DNA of 64,000 bases from Neoalteromonas arenosi (GTDB lineage: Bacteria > Pseudomonadota > Gammaproteobacteria > Enterobacterales > Alteromonadaceae): positions 62,001-126,000 of the forward strand of contig NZ_JAUCBP010000007.1 in assembly GCF_030362855.1 (NCBI RefSeq), in the 5' to 3' direction. Position numbers and translations under genes: made by a program. The notes below the pieces were generated by a model. It was not told the origin of the DNA and searched no databases. It saw only the letters and a program-made list of their open reading frames with translations. Below are positions 19,104 through 30,400 of this stretch, one piece after another (within the stretch, counting starts at the first letter, position 1; every line of letters begins with the position of its first letter).

Positions 19104-21140
19104 TTACCCCTCGCCGCGTTTTAAGCTGCGCAGTAAAAAGCGGTTAGGGTTAATAGTGGCCAGTAATTCATGACTTAACGGCGCTGCTTCGGCAAACATT
19201 TGACTCGCCAATACCTCCGCCATTAATGGGGCGGTAGTAAAACCACGTGAACCCAATCCAGTCAATACAAAAGTATTTGCGTAAACGGCTGGCTCTTGCG
19301 GCAGTTCTCGTCTGCGTTTTTCCATAAAGCCGTTATATTGCTGTTGTTGTTGCTTGCAGTTAGGTATCGCGCCTACTAGCGGTAAATGATCCGGCGTGGA
19401 GCAGCGCACCGCCGCACGACCAACGCCATCGTGCCGGAGTGTTTGTGCCCAGTCACAGGCCGCCATAGACTTCGCTTGAGTGGCTAGGTTTTGGATACTC
19501 TCGGTTTCGCGATAGTCGCTATTGGTGTCTTGTTTGACATAAGTTGAACCCAATGCATGACGCCCATTTAACGCAGGTGTTAGGTATCCCTTATGGCATA
19601 ACACAGTACGCAAAGCTGGCAAAGGTGTTTGACTATTGATTGATTCGACTTGTCCCCGGGTTAAAGACATCGGTAACTGATCGAGTAAAGGCAATTGTTG
19701 ACTGGAATGTCCAGTAGCGAAAACTACGGCATCAAATTGCTGCACCTTTTCATCACCAGTTTCTGTTCGCACATGAACGTTAACACTATCCGAATCGGTA
19801 TGCTCTATCCCAATGACGCGAGTGTTAAACGACACATTGACCATCGCTAATTGACGGGCTGCATCCATAACTGCTTGAACGACCTCAGCGGGTACCAACC
19901 AACCCGCATCGGGAATAAACAAGCCTGCATAAGGTAAATCGACGCCTGTAATATCAGCGACTTCTTGCTGACTGACTGAATAAATCAGGCTGTTAGGCCA
20001 GATTTCGTTGTCGATGAGCTTTTCTTGGCGCTGTTGCACAGTCTCTGAAAAACCAATTTGCAACACGCCACACCAATCGTGTTGAAAGTTTGCGCCCGAT
20101 TGAGCTAAGTGGATATAAAACTGTTTGCAATAGGCAAAACTGGCAACCTGAATTTGACTCAAGTAGCTGGGTTGTGCATTGAGCTGAGGATACACTGCTG
20201 CTTGAGGGTTACCTGACGCTGCATCGGCAAGTGCGTTGCCTTTAGTGATCATGGTTACCTCAGAACCGCGCTTAGTCAGCGCATAGGCCATACAAGCTGC
20301 AGCTATGCCACCACCGATCACCGCGATATTGGGCGTATTAGAATGACTGCATTTAACTGCAGCACGTTTTAGATATGGTGTGTCCCGCATTGGAGGGACT
20401 GTGTCGCATGTGCTGAAGTTGCCTGCTAGCATGTCGCGTTTGCGACCAAAGCCTGGGCGCTTTTCAACGTTGAAGCCGGCCGTTTGGAGGCCACGCTTGA
20501 CAAAGCCTGCGGCGGTAAATGTCGCGAATGTAGTCGTCGAGTGACTAAGTCGGGCCATTTCTGCAAATAGCTCTGCTTGCCACATACCCGGGTTTTTACT
20601 GGGGGCAAATCCGTCCAAAAACCATGCGTCTATTGGCCCTGCTTGCTCGTATTGAATGTTGGGCAATTGCTCTAGTACATCACCAATCCAAAGGTCCAAA
20701 GTGAAATGCAGCTCTTGATAGCTAAATGTAAATCGCTGACAACCTGCTACGGGATAGACTTTGATGGTACCGAGTGCCTCGCAAAGCGCTAAGTGTCGAA
20801 AAGGTTGCAGCGCGCGCTGCCAGTCGAGCTGCGGCAATGGGTACTTTTCGGTTGAAACAAAGTGTAGATGGCGCAATTTGGTTTGCGGCGACTGCTGTAA
20901 AACCTCAATCAATGTTTGGGCGGCAAGTAGAAAATTTAATCCTGTACCAAACCCAGTCTCTCCAATGGTAAACCTGCGCGTCCGCCAATTTTTCCAACGC
21001 TCAGGCAATTGATTGTTGGCAATAAAGACATAGCGAGTTTCAGCTTCAGCATCGTCTTTGGAAAAATACACATCGTCAAAATGCTCGGCGATGGGCGTAC
21101 CATTTTCATTAAACTGAACTTTTGCGTAAGTTTGCGGCAC
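19104..21140 (-). CDS. mnmC: Bifunctional tRNA mnm5s2U biosynthesis protein
   Basis: 678 residues (E. coli MnmC about 668). The N-terminal methyltransferase domain (about 1-250) opens with HFDDVYFSKDDAEAETRYVF and contains GETGFGTGLNFLLA (SAM binding) and the DAWFLDGFAPSKNP motif. The C-terminal FAD oxidoreductase (about 270-678) has IAVIGGGIAAACMAYAL and, near the end, VLTGLGSRGFTTAPL. It converts cmnm5 or nm5 at the tRNA wobble uridine to mnm5. The start is a GTG at 21140; no ATG is nearby in frame and the alignment to E. coli fits. It is divergent from fabB, the same neighbourhood as in E. coli. Confidence 0.95.
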   Translation of the reverse strand: MPQTYAKVQFNENGTPIAEHFDDVYFSKDDAEAETRYVFIANNQLPERWKNWRTRRFTIGETGFGTGLNFLLAAQTLIEVLQQSPQTKLRHLHFVSTEKYPLPQLDWQRALQPFRHLALCEALGTIKVYPVAGCQRFTFSYQELHFTLDLWIGDVLEQLPNIQYEQAGPIDAWFLDGFAPSKNPGMWQAELFAEMARLSHSTTTFATFTAAGFVKRGLQTAGFNVEKRPGFGRKRDMLAGNFSTCDTVPPMRDTPYLKRAAVKCSHSNTPNIAVIGGGIAAACMAYALTKRGSEVTMITKGNALADAASGNPQAAVYPQLNAQPSYLSQIQVASFAYCKQFYIHLAQSGANFQHDWCGVLQIGFSETVQQRQEKLIDNEIWPNSLIYSVSQQEVADITGVDLPYAGLFIPDAGWLVPAEVVQAVMDAARQLAMVNVSFNTRVIGIEHTDSDSVNVHVRTETGDEKVQQFDAVVFATGHSSQQLPLLDQLPMSLTRGQVESINSQTPLPALRTVLCHKGYLTPALNGRHALGSTYVKQDTNSDYRETESIQNLATQAKSMAACDWAQTLRHDGVGRAAVRCSTPDHLPLVGAIPNCKQQQQQYNGFMEKRRRELPQEPAVYANTFVLTGLGSRGFTTAPLMAEVLASQMFAEAAPLSHELLATINPNRFLLRSLKRGEG

Positions 21141-21333
21141 AGAAAATTCTTTGAATCGTCACACTTTAAAAGATAGGGCTATGATACCGTGTTAACTAGG
21201 AAAAAGCTCAGTTTCATACAGGTTGTCGCGATCGGTGCTGTACATACATCAGCAATTGCACCTAGTATAAAGAGCAGACCACTTTACGCAGTGAAATCTA
21301 TACTATATGCGCGTTAATTCAATTGGGTGAACT

Positions 21334-22545
21334 ATGAGAAGAGCAGTTATTACTGGTATCGGTATTGTTTCAAGTATTGGTACTGACCAGAACGCAGTTA
21401 CAGAATCTTTACGCAACGGCACATCGGGAATTACATTTTCTGAGCAATTTGCAGAAATGGGCATGCGCAGTCAAGTGTGGGGTCAAGTTGACATTGACCT
21501 TAAAGAGCACATTGACCGCAAGGTCATGCGTTTTATGGGCGACGCCGCAGCCTATGCATATATTGCGATGCAACAGGCGGTGGCTGATTCTGGTTTAACA
21601 GAAGAACAAATTTCTAACCCGCGTACTGGCATCATCGCCGGTTCAGGGGGGGCGTCCTCAGTCAACCAAGTAGCGTCAGCTGACATTTTGCGTGAAAAGG
21701 GCGTTAAGCGGGTGGGTCCTTATATGGTCACGCGTTGCATGGGGTCTACGGTTTCTGCGTGTTTAGCGACACCATTTAAAATTAAAGGCATTAACTACTC
21801 AATTTCATCGGCATGTGCGACCAGTGCACACTGTATTGGTAACGCGTTAGAAATGATTCAACTCAATAAGCAAGATGTTGTATTCGCCGGTGGCGGTGAA
21901 GAGCTGCATTGGACACTATCAAGCCAGTTTGACGCCATGGGCGCTTTGTCCACTAAGTACAATGATAACCCTGCAGTAGCGTCGCGTACCTACTGTGCTG
22001 AGCGTGACGGTTTCGTTAGCTCAGGTGGTGGCGGTATGGTTGTTGTTGAAGAACTCGAGCACGCATTAGCGCGCGGTGCGACGATTTATGCCGAAGTGAC
22101 CGGTTATGGTGCCACATCCGATGGTTATGACATGGTTGCGCCATCAGGTGAGGGAGCTATTCGCTGTATGGAAATGGCGATGCAGAATATTGATGCGCCA
22201 ATTGACTACTTGAATACTCACGGAACCTCTACACCAGTTGGTGATGTGCAAGAGTTGAAAGCGATCCAAGCTGTTTTCAAAGAAAACTCGCCCCCGATCA
22301 GTGCGACTAAGTCACTTACCGGTCACGCATTGGGCGCAGCCGGTGTTAACGAAGCCATCTATAGCTTGTTGATGATGAAGCACGGTTTCATTGCGCCATC
22401 GATCAATATCGATTCAATGGATCCTGCTGCAGAAGGTTTAGATATCGTGACCGAGAAGCGCGATGCAACACTTAATACCATCATGTCGAACAGTTTCGGC
22501 TTTGGTGGCACTAACGCAACACTGGTTTTCTCGCGTTACAAGTAA
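21334..22545 (+). CDS. fabB: 3-oxoacyl-ACP synthase I (KAS I)
   Basis: 403 residues (E. coli FabB 406). It condenses acyl-ACP with malonyl-ACP in fatty-acid elongation and is needed for unsaturated fatty acids. The catalytic Cys161 lies in [16 protein letters not shown]; the two histidines are in [13 protein letters not shown] and [19 protein letters not shown] is at the C-terminus. The neighbourhood and [14 protein letters not shown] favour FabB over FabF. A TATACT/TACTAT box near 21299-21306 followed by GCGCG is a plausible -10. No fabA is nearby. It converges on the Crp/Fnr regulator with an 8-base gap. Confidence 0.94.
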   Translation: MRRAVITGIGIVSSIGTDQNAVTESLRNGTSGITFSEQFAEMGMRSQVWGQVDIDLKEHIDRKVMRFMGDAAAYAYIAMQQAVADSGLTEEQISNPRTGIIAGSGGASSVNQVASADILREKGVKRVGPYMVTRCMGSTVSACLATPFKIKGINYSISSACATSAHCIGNALEMIQLNKQDVVFAGGGEELHWTLSSQFDAMGALSTKYNDNPAVASRTYCAERDGFVSSGGGGMVVVEELEHALARGATIYAEVTGYGATSDGYDMVAPSGEGAIRCMEMAMQNIDAPIDYLNTHGTSTPVGDVQELKAIQAVFKENSPPISATKSLTGHALGAAGVNEAIYSLLMMKHGFIAPSINIDSMDPAAEGLDIVTEKRDATLNTIMSNSFGFGGTNATLVFSRYK

Positions 22546-22553
22546 GTGCAGCG

Positions 22554-23252
22554 TTAACCATCCCATTCGCACAGTTGTTTTAACTGTGCAATGTCCAGCA
22601 AGGTGATGCGCCCATAATGCGTGCGCAAATACCCTTGCTGCTCCATTTCCTTCAGTAAGCGGTTAATAGTTTGTCGCGATGAGTTGATCATCATGGCAAG
22701 GGTTTCTTGTGATGCGGTAATTTCAATTAAGTTATGTCCCGCCAAGCGTTGGCCAAAATTACTGCTGAGCAATATTAAGCGCTTAGCCAGTTGTTGCTTC
22801 AAACTTAAACCCGCCGTCGAGTCGATAAAGTTAAACGTAGTTCTCAAGCGCTGACACAGCAACTGAGTGAAATAGTGATAGGTCTCCGGGTATTGATTTA
22901 ACAGGCGATGAAAGTCAGCGCGACTAATAAACGCCAACACAGCGTCAGAATCAGCATGGGTGTCATGCGAGCGACCCAAGCCATCAAACATCGATATTTC
23001 ACCAAACCAACTACCGACATCAAGATAGGCCAGTACCATCTGTTTACCGCTACTGTGAATATTACTGACTTTAACCCGGCCTTCGAGCACGCAGTGAAAG
23101 CCAGTTCCAACATCGCCTTTGGCATAGAGTTGGCTGCCCTTGCTCAGTTTTTGTAGTTTGATTACGCCCATAAAGGCATCTTGCACGGCTACGGTCATGG
23201 CATTAAACCAGACGGTAGAACGCAAAAGGGTTTGTTGAGGAATTGATAACAT
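22554..23252 (-). CDS. Crp/Fnr-family transcriptional regulator
   Basis: 232 residues. The N-terminal cyclic-nucleotide-binding fold (about 25-140) has LYAKGDVGTGFHCVLEGRVKV and the phosphate-binding cassette region SWFGEISMFDGLGRSHDT, keeping GE and RS, so a nucleotide ligand is possible. There are no FNR-type N-terminal cysteines, which argues against an iron-sulfur oxygen sensor. The C-terminal winged HTH (about 165-225) contains ITASQETLAMMINSSRQTIN. No Shine-Dalgarno is seen before the ATG. It is divergent from the class II aldolase (82-base gap), which it may control; targets are unknown. Confidence 0.88.
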   Translation of the reverse strand: MLSIPQQTLLRSTVWFNAMTVAVQDAFMGVIKLQKLSKGSQLYAKGDVGTGFHCVLEGRVKVSNIHSSGKQMVLAYLDVGSWFGEISMFDGLGRSHDTHADSDAVLAFISRADFHRLLNQYPETYHYFTQLLCQRLRTTFNFIDSTAGLSLKQQLAKRLILLSSNFGQRLAGHNLIEITASQETLAMMINSSRQTINRLLKEMEQQGYLRTHYGRITLLDIAQLKQLCEWDG

Positions 23253-23334
23253 TTTTTATACAATGTCGTATTGGCGACAGTTGGTGGTCAATCATACGCG
23301 TATATTGTTGATGTGCAATATAGAGGACTAACTA

Positions 23335-24084
23335 ATGAACGTTAAAGACCAAGTGTCAGAACAAGAGTGGCAAATGCGCGTAGATCTGGCTGCGTGTTAT
23401 CGCATGGTAGCCCATTATGGTTGGGATGATTTGGTGTTTACCCACATCTCTGCGCGTATTCCAGGCCCAGAACATCACTTCTTAATTAATCCCTACGGCA
23501 TGCTGTTTGAAGAAGTCACAGCATCGAGTTTGGTCAAAGTCGACTTGCATGGCAACAAAGTCATGGAAAGTGAATTTGATATCAACCCAGCGGGCTTTAC
23601 TATTCACAGCGCGGTTCACGAAGCGCGAGACGATGCTAAGTGCGTGCTGCATTTGCATACCAATGCTGGTATCGCAGTATCTGTGCAAGAAAAGGGGTTA
23701 CTGCCATACAGCCAGCAATCACTATTTGCTTTAGCATCTTTGTCCTACCATGACTACGAAGGTGTAGCTCTTAATCCCGATGAAAAACAGCGCCTGGTGG
23801 CGGATTTAGGTAATACTAATTTCATGATCTTACGCAATCACGGTTTATTGACGTGCGCTGAAACCATTGCTGATGCGTTTTTGGGCATGTTTATTTTGCA
23901 GCGCAGCTGTGAAATCCAAATTCAAGCGCAATCAACGGGCGTTGAGTTGCGTCCTATTCCCTCACCTATTTTGGCGGGTATCCGAGCTCAGGCAGAGCAG
24001 GTGACACGCTCGATGGGTGGTATGTTGGCTTGGCCTGGGATTTTGCGTAAGCTAGACCGCGATTGTCCGGACTATAAAAACTAA
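23335..24084 (+). CDS. Class II aldolase/adducin-family protein
   Basis: 249 residues. Family features: a start region with YRMVAHYGWDDLVFTHISAR, HFLINPYGMLFEEVTASSLV, the metal-binding pair in KCVLHLHTNAG, and FMILRNHGLLT. These supply the usual zinc histidines, and the acidic residue of VHEARDD is in the expected place. The clade with GWDDLVFTHIS often has no assigned substrate; it may be an aldolase, epimerase or decarboxylase. GAGG precedes the ATG. The stop overlaps the hydrolase start (TAATG), so the two enzymes probably act in one small pathway. Confidence 0.85.
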   Translation: MNVKDQVSEQEWQMRVDLAACYRMVAHYGWDDLVFTHISARIPGPEHHFLINPYGMLFEEVTASSLVKVDLHGNKVMESEFDINPAGFTIHSAVHEARDDAKCVLHLHTNAGIAVSVQEKGLLPYSQQSLFALASLSYHDYEGVALNPDEKQRLVADLGNTNFMILRNHGLLTCAETIADAFLGMFILQRSCEIQIQAQSTGVELRPIPSPILAGIRAQAEQVTRSMGGMLAWPGILRKLDRDCPDYKN

Positions 24085-24974
24085 TGCCCTACGCCGACTT
24101 AAACGACTACAAATCTCACGTGCAGTACAAACAGCTGCAAGGCCACAAGGTCGCTGTTTGGCACCATGTAAATGCTAACCCAGAAGCTGCAACACTGGTA
24201 TTCATTCACGGTTTCCCGAGCGCTGCATGGGATTGGCACAGTCAATGGCAGGCGTTTAAGTCGGATTACAACTTAGTGGCATTGGATTTATTGGGTTACG
24301 GTTTGTCAGATAAGCCGCACCCGCACAAGTACAGTCTTGTCGAACAGGCCGATATTATTGAGCAGTTACTCGCTGAGTTGGGATTAACGCAAGTGAGCAT
24401 CGTCGCGCATGATTACGGTGATTCTGTCGCCCAAGAATTACTCGCACGAGTGACCCTGGGTGCGGCTGGGTACACTATCAATCACTTAATCTGGCTCAAT
24501 GGCGGTTTATTTCCTGAAAGCCACCGACCGTTAATCACACAAAAGCTGTTACATAGCTGGGTTGGGCCGGTATTAGCAAGGCTGTTAAGCAAAGCCACGT
24601 TGAAGAAAAGCTTTACGCGCATTTTTGGTCCCCAAACACCGCCTAAAGACAATGACATAGACGTGTTATGGGAGTTGATGAAGCATAACAGGGGGCGGCG
24701 TGTGATTCCCTCAATGCTGGATTATCTAGATGACCGTATTCGCTATCGCGATCGGTGGGTGTCAGCGATGCAGGAGGCGGCAGCGCAGGACACTACAAAA
24801 CTGATGTTTATCAATGGCACTTACGACCCTATTTCAGGGCAGCACATGCTTTCCCAGTTTCAGCAATTACTTCCCAAAACACCCACTAAAGCTCTACCGG
24901 TCGGTCACTATCCACAGTTAGAAGCGCCCGAAGACGTCAATCAGATTATTTCTGAAATTATCAGTGAGAAGTGA
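24084..24974 (+). CDS. Alpha/beta hydrolase, haloalkane dehalogenase/epoxide hydrolase-like
   Basis: 296 residues. VFIHGFPSAAWDW is the oxyanion region, LDLLGYGLSDKP the next strand, and VAHDYGDSVA holds the nucleophile position. The residue there is Asp, not Ser, as in epoxide hydrolases and haloalkane dehalogenases. FINGTYDPISG supplies the acid and VGHYPQLEAPE the His. A cap domain lies between about 140 and 220. No signal peptide is present. It is translationally coupled to the aldolase and ends 25 bases before pdxB. The substrate is unknown. Confidence 0.8.
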   Translation: MPYADLNDYKSHVQYKQLQGHKVAVWHHVNANPEAATLVFIHGFPSAAWDWHSQWQAFKSDYNLVALDLLGYGLSDKPHPHKYSLVEQADIIEQLLAELGLTQVSIVAHDYGDSVAQELLARVTLGAAGYTINHLIWLNGGLFPESHRPLITQKLLHSWVGPVLARLLSKATLKKSFTRIFGPQTPPKDNDIDVLWELMKHNRGRRVIPSMLDYLDDRIRYRDRWVSAMQEAAAQDTTKLMFINGTYDPISGQHMLSQFQQLLPKTPTKALPVGHYPQLEAPEDVNQIISEIISEK

Positions 24975-24999
24975 GCTGGCAGCAGGTAAACTCTGCCAG

Positions 25000-26163
25000 A
25001 TGAAAATTTTATACGACGACAATATGCCTTTTGCTGAGCAGTGTTTCTCATTGCTCGGCGACGCTATGCCTTTTAGTGCAGGTGATATCAACCTTGAAGT
25101 ATTGGGTAGTGCTGATGCGTTAATGGTGCGCTCAACAACAAAAGTGACTGCCGAATTACTCGCGCAAGCACCTGAACTGCAACTGGTTGCTACCGCTACA
25201 GCGGGCTTCGACCATTTTGATTTAGCTGCGCTCCAAGCTGCGCAAGTGCCTTATTACGTATCTGCTGGTTGCAACGCTATAGCCGTAGCTGAGTATGTGC
25301 TCAGTGGCATATTCGCCTACGCAGAAAAACGTCAACTCAATCTTGCTGATCTACGCAAATTGCGTATTGGGGTCGTTGGCGCGGGTAATGTTGGCTCGGC
25401 GCTCGAATCTAAATTACGCGCACTCTTATTCGATTACTGCCTGTGTGATCCACCTTTAGCTGAATCGAGCGATACCCGCGAGTTCGTAGATTTAGATACG
25501 GTATTGGGGTGTGACATCATATGTTTGCACGTCCCCCTTATTGAGGACGGAAAGCATCCTACGCGACATTTGTTGGGAGCCAACCAAATACAGCAGCTCA
25601 ACGCTAACCAATTGGTCATCAATGCCTGTCGCGGTGGTGTCATCGATGAATCTGCGTTTCTAACACAAGCTGAGATACGCAAAATGCCAGTGCTAATTCT
25701 CGATGCTTGGGAAAATGAACCGGCTATTAATCGTGCCATGTTACCCCACTGTTTGTTTGCAACGCCGCATATTGCAGGGCACACATTGGAGGGTAAGGCT
25801 CGCGGTACATTTATGAGTTACGGGGCCTTGTGTAACCACATGGGGCGCGATGAAGAAATATCCATGAACCAAGTCTTACCGTCACTGCCTGTGGTTGATT
25901 GGCGGAGCGAAGGTAAGTGCGATGAAAGTCTCATTGGAGCAGCGATTTTTTCGCTATATGATATTAGACAGGACGATAGGATTTTTCGCCAAGCAATGGC
26001 ACAATCCAGCGACGTTGGTCGTACATTTACGCAATTGCGCAAAAACTACGCCCAGCGGCGCGAATTCGCGGCACAAACAATTGTATTAAACGAATACAGC
26101 GCGGATGATCCGATTCGACAGCAATTGCAAGGTCTCGGTTTTGATACGCTGTGTACGGAATAA
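25000..26163 (+). CDS. pdxB: 4-phosphoerythronate dehydrogenase
   Basis: 387 residues from the ATG at 25000 (MKILYDDNMPFAEQ), matching the E. coli PdxB start MKILVDENMPYA; a GTG at 24964 is in frame but would add an unlike tail. PdxB oxidises 4-phosphoerythronate in pyridoxal phosphate synthesis. It is a D-2-hydroxyacid dehydrogenase: IGVVGAGNVGSAL binds NAD, and CRGGVID and PHIAGHTLEGKARGTF hold the catalytic Arg and His. The C-terminal dimerisation region is longer than in simple dehydrogenases. It heads the asd-fimV-truA block. Confidence 0.93.
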   Translation: MKILYDDNMPFAEQCFSLLGDAMPFSAGDINLEVLGSADALMVRSTTKVTAELLAQAPELQLVATATAGFDHFDLAALQAAQVPYYVSAGCNAIAVAEYVLSGIFAYAEKRQLNLADLRKLRIGVVGAGNVGSALESKLRALLFDYCLCDPPLAESSDTREFVDLDTVLGCDIICLHVPLIEDGKHPTRHLLGANQIQQLNANQLVINACRGGVIDESAFLTQAEIRKMPVLILDAWENEPAINRAMLPHCLFATPHIAGHTLEGKARGTFMSYGALCNHMGRDEEISMNQVLPSLPVVDWRSEGKCDESLIGAAIFSLYDIRQDDRIFRQAMAQSSDVGRTFTQLRKNYAQRREFAAQTIVLNEYSADDPIRQQLQGLGFDTLCTE

Positions 26164-26194
26164 TGTAAAAATTCAAACGGGAGTAAAACAACTC

Positions 26195-27211
26195 ATGTCA
26201 CAAGCCTTTGATGTTGCGGTATTAGGCGCAACAGGTCTGGTTGGAAAAACTATGATCGAAATTTTGGAAGAGCGCAATTTTCCTATTGGTACTCTTTATC
26301 CACTCGCCAGTGAGCGTTCTGCCGGTGGTACCATTTCATACAAAGGTAAAGACATTGAAGTTTTAAACGCTGACACCTTTGATTGGCAAAAAGTGCAATT
26401 AGGCTTCTTCTCTGCGGGGGGGAGTGTTTCGGAAAAGTTTGCTCCTATCGCTGCTGAGGCGGGCTGTGTGGTTATCGACAATACCTCGCAATTTCGTTAT
26501 GAGCCTGACATTCCATTGGTCGTACCTGAAGTTAATCCGCACGCGCTGGCAGATTTCCGCAATCGCAATATTATTGCTAATCCTAATTGCTCTACAATTC
26601 AAATGGTTGTCGCATTAAAACCCATTCACGATGCTGTGGGTATCGACCGTATTAATGTGTGTACTTACCAATCGGTTTCAGGTGCAGGGAAATCAGCTAT
26701 CGATGGCTTAGCACAGCAGACCGCGTCATTGATGAATGGTCGTGAAGTTAATACCGAAGGCTTTAGTCGCCAAATTGCGTTTAACGCTATTCCGCAAATT
26801 GACGTCTTCCTTGACAATGATTACACCAAAGAAGAAATGAAGATGGTGTGGGAAACACACAAGATCTTGGGGGATGACACGATTCGCGTGAACCCAACGG
26901 CTGTGCGTGTGCCAGTATTTTATGGTCACGGTGAAGCGGTTCATATCGAAGCCCACCAACCGATCGATGCTGAAGATGTCAAACGCCTACTAAGCGAAGC
27001 GGATGGAGTAACGGTTTACGAAAATCCTGAAGACTTCCCAACTCAAGTCAGTAGTGCCAGTGGCAACGACAGTGTGCATGTAGGCCGGATCCGCAATGAT
27101 ATTTCTCACCCGAATGGTGTAAACTTATGGATAGTGTCTGACAACGTTCGCAAAGGCGCAGCAACTAACAGCGTACAAATCGCTGAGGTTTTGGTTAGAG
27201 ATTATCTTTAA
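26195..27211 (+). CDS. asd: Aspartate-semialdehyde dehydrogenase
   Basis: 338 residues from the ATG at 26195, which has a GGGAG site 11 bases before; the open frame extends upstream into pdxB without support. It reduces aspartyl phosphate to aspartate semialdehyde for lysine, threonine, methionine and peptidoglycan precursors. VAVLGATGLVGKTMIEILEE is the NADP motif, the active Cys is in NPNCSTIQM, and RVPVFYGHGEAVHIE carries the catalytic His. The position between pdxB and fimV is that of usg in E. coli and the asd paralogue in Pseudomonas. Both catalytic residues are intact, so an active enzyme is likely. Whether it is the only asd cannot be told. Confidence 0.88.
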   Translation: MSQAFDVAVLGATGLVGKTMIEILEERNFPIGTLYPLASERSAGGTISYKGKDIEVLNADTFDWQKVQLGFFSAGGSVSEKFAPIAAEAGCVVIDNTSQFRYEPDIPLVVPEVNPHALADFRNRNIIANPNCSTIQMVVALKPIHDAVGIDRINVCTYQSVSGAGKSAIDGLAQQTASLMNGREVNTEGFSRQIAFNAIPQIDVFLDNDYTKEEMKMVWETHKILGDDTIRVNPTAVRVPVFYGHGEAVHIEAHQPIDAEDVKRLLSEADGVTVYENPEDFPTQVSSASGNDSVHVGRIRNDISHPNGVNLWIVSDNVRKGAATNSVQIAEVLVRDYL

Positions 27212-27417
27212 GTCTTTATATTGACTTAAATTTATCCTAATTCGGCCGATAACCTTAGAGTAAAATTCGGTGCTCTCGTTTATACTTACGGTATAGCAGA
27301 GCACGATTTATTCGCTTGTGATGGTTTGTTTGTTACATAAAGTGCTGTTTTAAGCCTGATTGGAACGGCACTTGCAGGCTTTCTGAGTTCAACAAAAAAA
27401 ATAGATAAAGGAACGCA

Positions 27418-30400
27418 ATGAGACTGAGCCGTTGGTTAATGATGAGTGTAACGTTCGCCATCGTTTTTGCCGTGGTCAGCGAAACCTCTGCGCAATCAAC
27501 CAGCATTCAAATCAAAGGTCCGCGCGATGCACAGGGGCAATACTCTGGTGCTGTGTATGGGCCGATTGACGCTTCCGATACTCTGTGGCGCATTGCTTCT
27601 CGTTACCGTCAAAATTCTGATCTTACTGTTTATCAGGTGATGGTCGCTATCTATGAGCTCAATCCGGACGCCTTCGAGCAGCAAAACCTTAACTTACTCG
27701 TCGATGGTGCCACATTGCGTCTGCCATCAGAGCGATATATTGCTCGTATTGATGCAGAGCAGGCACGACTCAAAGCTGAAAGTGATGAGCAAGCGCTTGC
27801 ATCTCTTAGCCCCACAGCTGAACAAGAAGCTGAAACCAATATTAAGCCTCCCGGCGAACTCGTTAAAAAGGCCGACCTAGACGAAACAACGTCGCAAATT
27901 GAAGAGCGCCTAACCCAACTAGACCAACAACAGTTGGAGCAATTTGATATTTTACGGCAACAATTTGCCGCCTCTATCGATAACGTTCAGGCATTGATAG
28001 ATGAAAACCGCAAGGTGATTGAAAGACTTGATGGCGTTAATCAGGATATCGAAGACTTACGAGGGCAAGTCCAAGAGCAAGTCCAGCCACAGTTAGATAC
28101 TCAATTGCAGTTGCAGCGTGAACTGATTGAGGAATTTGAGCGATTTAAGCGGGACCAGCGCGAGAAAGAACAAGCATCGCTTTTACAGCAATTAACAGGT
28201 CCGATGGGCATCATTATCGGGTCCACACTGTTAACACTATTGTTTTTGGCTAGTCTCGTTTGGTTTTTTGTCAAGCGCAGTAGACCCGCCGACGCAAGCG
28301 CTGTAGACGCGACACAATCGATAACGCCTCCCCCAGCAGCTGCTTCACAACCCGCCATGGACGACCTCAGTGACTCACTGGTCGACGATTTGGCGACACC
28401 GGATGTTGAAGAAGACTTATTTAATGATGATGAGCTACTCGACGATGTCCTTTCAGAGGAACTCGAGGAATCTCTTGATGATGCCGTAGAGAACGAATTA
28501 GAAAGTTATGCCGACCTCAGCGATGAGATGCTAGTACCTGAGCTAGACGGCGATGACAGCTTGTTTGAGGATGATGAAGAGCTACTTAAAGAGCTGGATG
28601 ATATCGATGGTATAGACCTTTCAGCCGATGATGATATTGACTTATCCGATGCACTAGAAGACGACGTTGATGAAGCGCTCGCAGCAGAAATGGAAGACGT
28701 TGATATTGAGGATGATTCACTTGACGAACTTTTTGAAGAAGAAGAACTCAGTGACGTTGACAGTGAGTTGGCTGCCGAGCTTAGCGAAGGAGACGAACTT
28801 GAGGCAGCACTTGACCAGGATTTAGACGCAGAGCTGGCAGAGAGTGAGTTCTCTGAAGAGGTATTAGCATCGGAAGCCGAGCAAGTACTCAGTGCAATTG
28901 AAGATGAAGAAGATGATGAAAAGCCGGAAATCAGTATTGATGAATTGCTTGAGCAGCCGGAGCAAAAAAGTGATATTCCAGCGGGTATCGATGTTGATGT
29001 AGAAACCGGTGTTTCCAATCAAATGTTGGAGCAGTTAGAGGATGAGGTTGCTGCGCAAAATGAAGCATTAGACAAAGTCACTGATGAAATCCTTGGCGAG
29101 CTTGAGCAGCTTGAAATGATGCAAGGCATGATGGGCGACACTGATTTCGATGACGATGAAGACGACAGTGAGAGTGCTCAGGCTGAGGACGGTGTACCGC
29201 AAACGCAACACGATATCCAAACCTTAGATGAGTTTGCCAACGACCTTGATATCGATGACTTAAGCGAGCTTGAAGATCCGTTATCAGAAGACTTAATTGC
29301 CGAATTACAAGCGGAAACTGAAGCACAAGAGTCTACCGATGCCTCTGAAGAATTAGCCAATGAACTCCTTGCGGAGCTAGAAGCGGACGTCGTTGATGAG
29401 ACTGAAGAAGGTGCCATACAGGAAGAGGACGTTGACGCTGATTCTGATGCGAGTGATGCACTTGCCGATGAGTTGTTGGCCGAGCTTGAAGCTGAAGTGG
29501 AGGAATCTGACGAGAATACTGATACGTCAGACAGCGATGCAGGTGATGCATTAGCCGATGAATTGTTAGCTGAACTCGAAGCGGATAGTGATGACTCTGA
29601 CAGCTCAATTGAGTCAGCCGAGGTAACCAACGAAAGCGATGCAAATGATAATTTAGCCGACGAGCTACTCGCAGAGTTAGAAGCCGATATCGATACCACT
29701 GACGAGGCATTAGGTGAGTCGATCGCTGAAGATGACGAACTGGCTAGTGAGGGCGAAGACGTTGATGATACCGTTACAGATGAATTACTCGCAGAGTTAG
29801 AAGTAGCTGACGCTGAAGATACTGAAAAAGTTGCAGCGGAAGAAAGCCAAGCGATTGATGAGTCTGTGACCGATGAGTTGTTAGCTGAGTTTGATGCGAG
29901 TGACGATGATGAGTTCGAAGGTGAAGAAAGTCCAGATACTGAGACGTTTGAAAGCGCAGATGAAGCAGAAGAACTAGAGCTAAAAGAACCAGATTTAGTT
30001 GATGACGAAGCGGCGTTAGAACCAGACATTGACGTCGAAGAAAAGGCCGAAGCTGATGCTGGCGAGTTTGCTATGGAAGAGAGTTTTGAACTCGATGATA
30101 TTCCAAGCATTGGCGATAGTGATGATACTGACTTTGATGATTCGTTATTAGATCAAGAATTTGACGAGTTCTCCCTTGATGAGGGGCTTGAAGATGACGC
30201 CAACGAAGAGTCTCAAGACTCGCCTGATGCTAAGGCTGCAAGTGATGAACCCGACGACCTGAAGGATTTACCCGGATTAGGTGATTGGCTGAATGAATCT
30301 GGCGATAATGAAGACTCTTTGGTACTTGAAGAAATCGAAGGTTCCGATTTTGATGAACTACTCGATAGTATCGATGCTGAGGTCGAGGGTAAGTCTGAAT

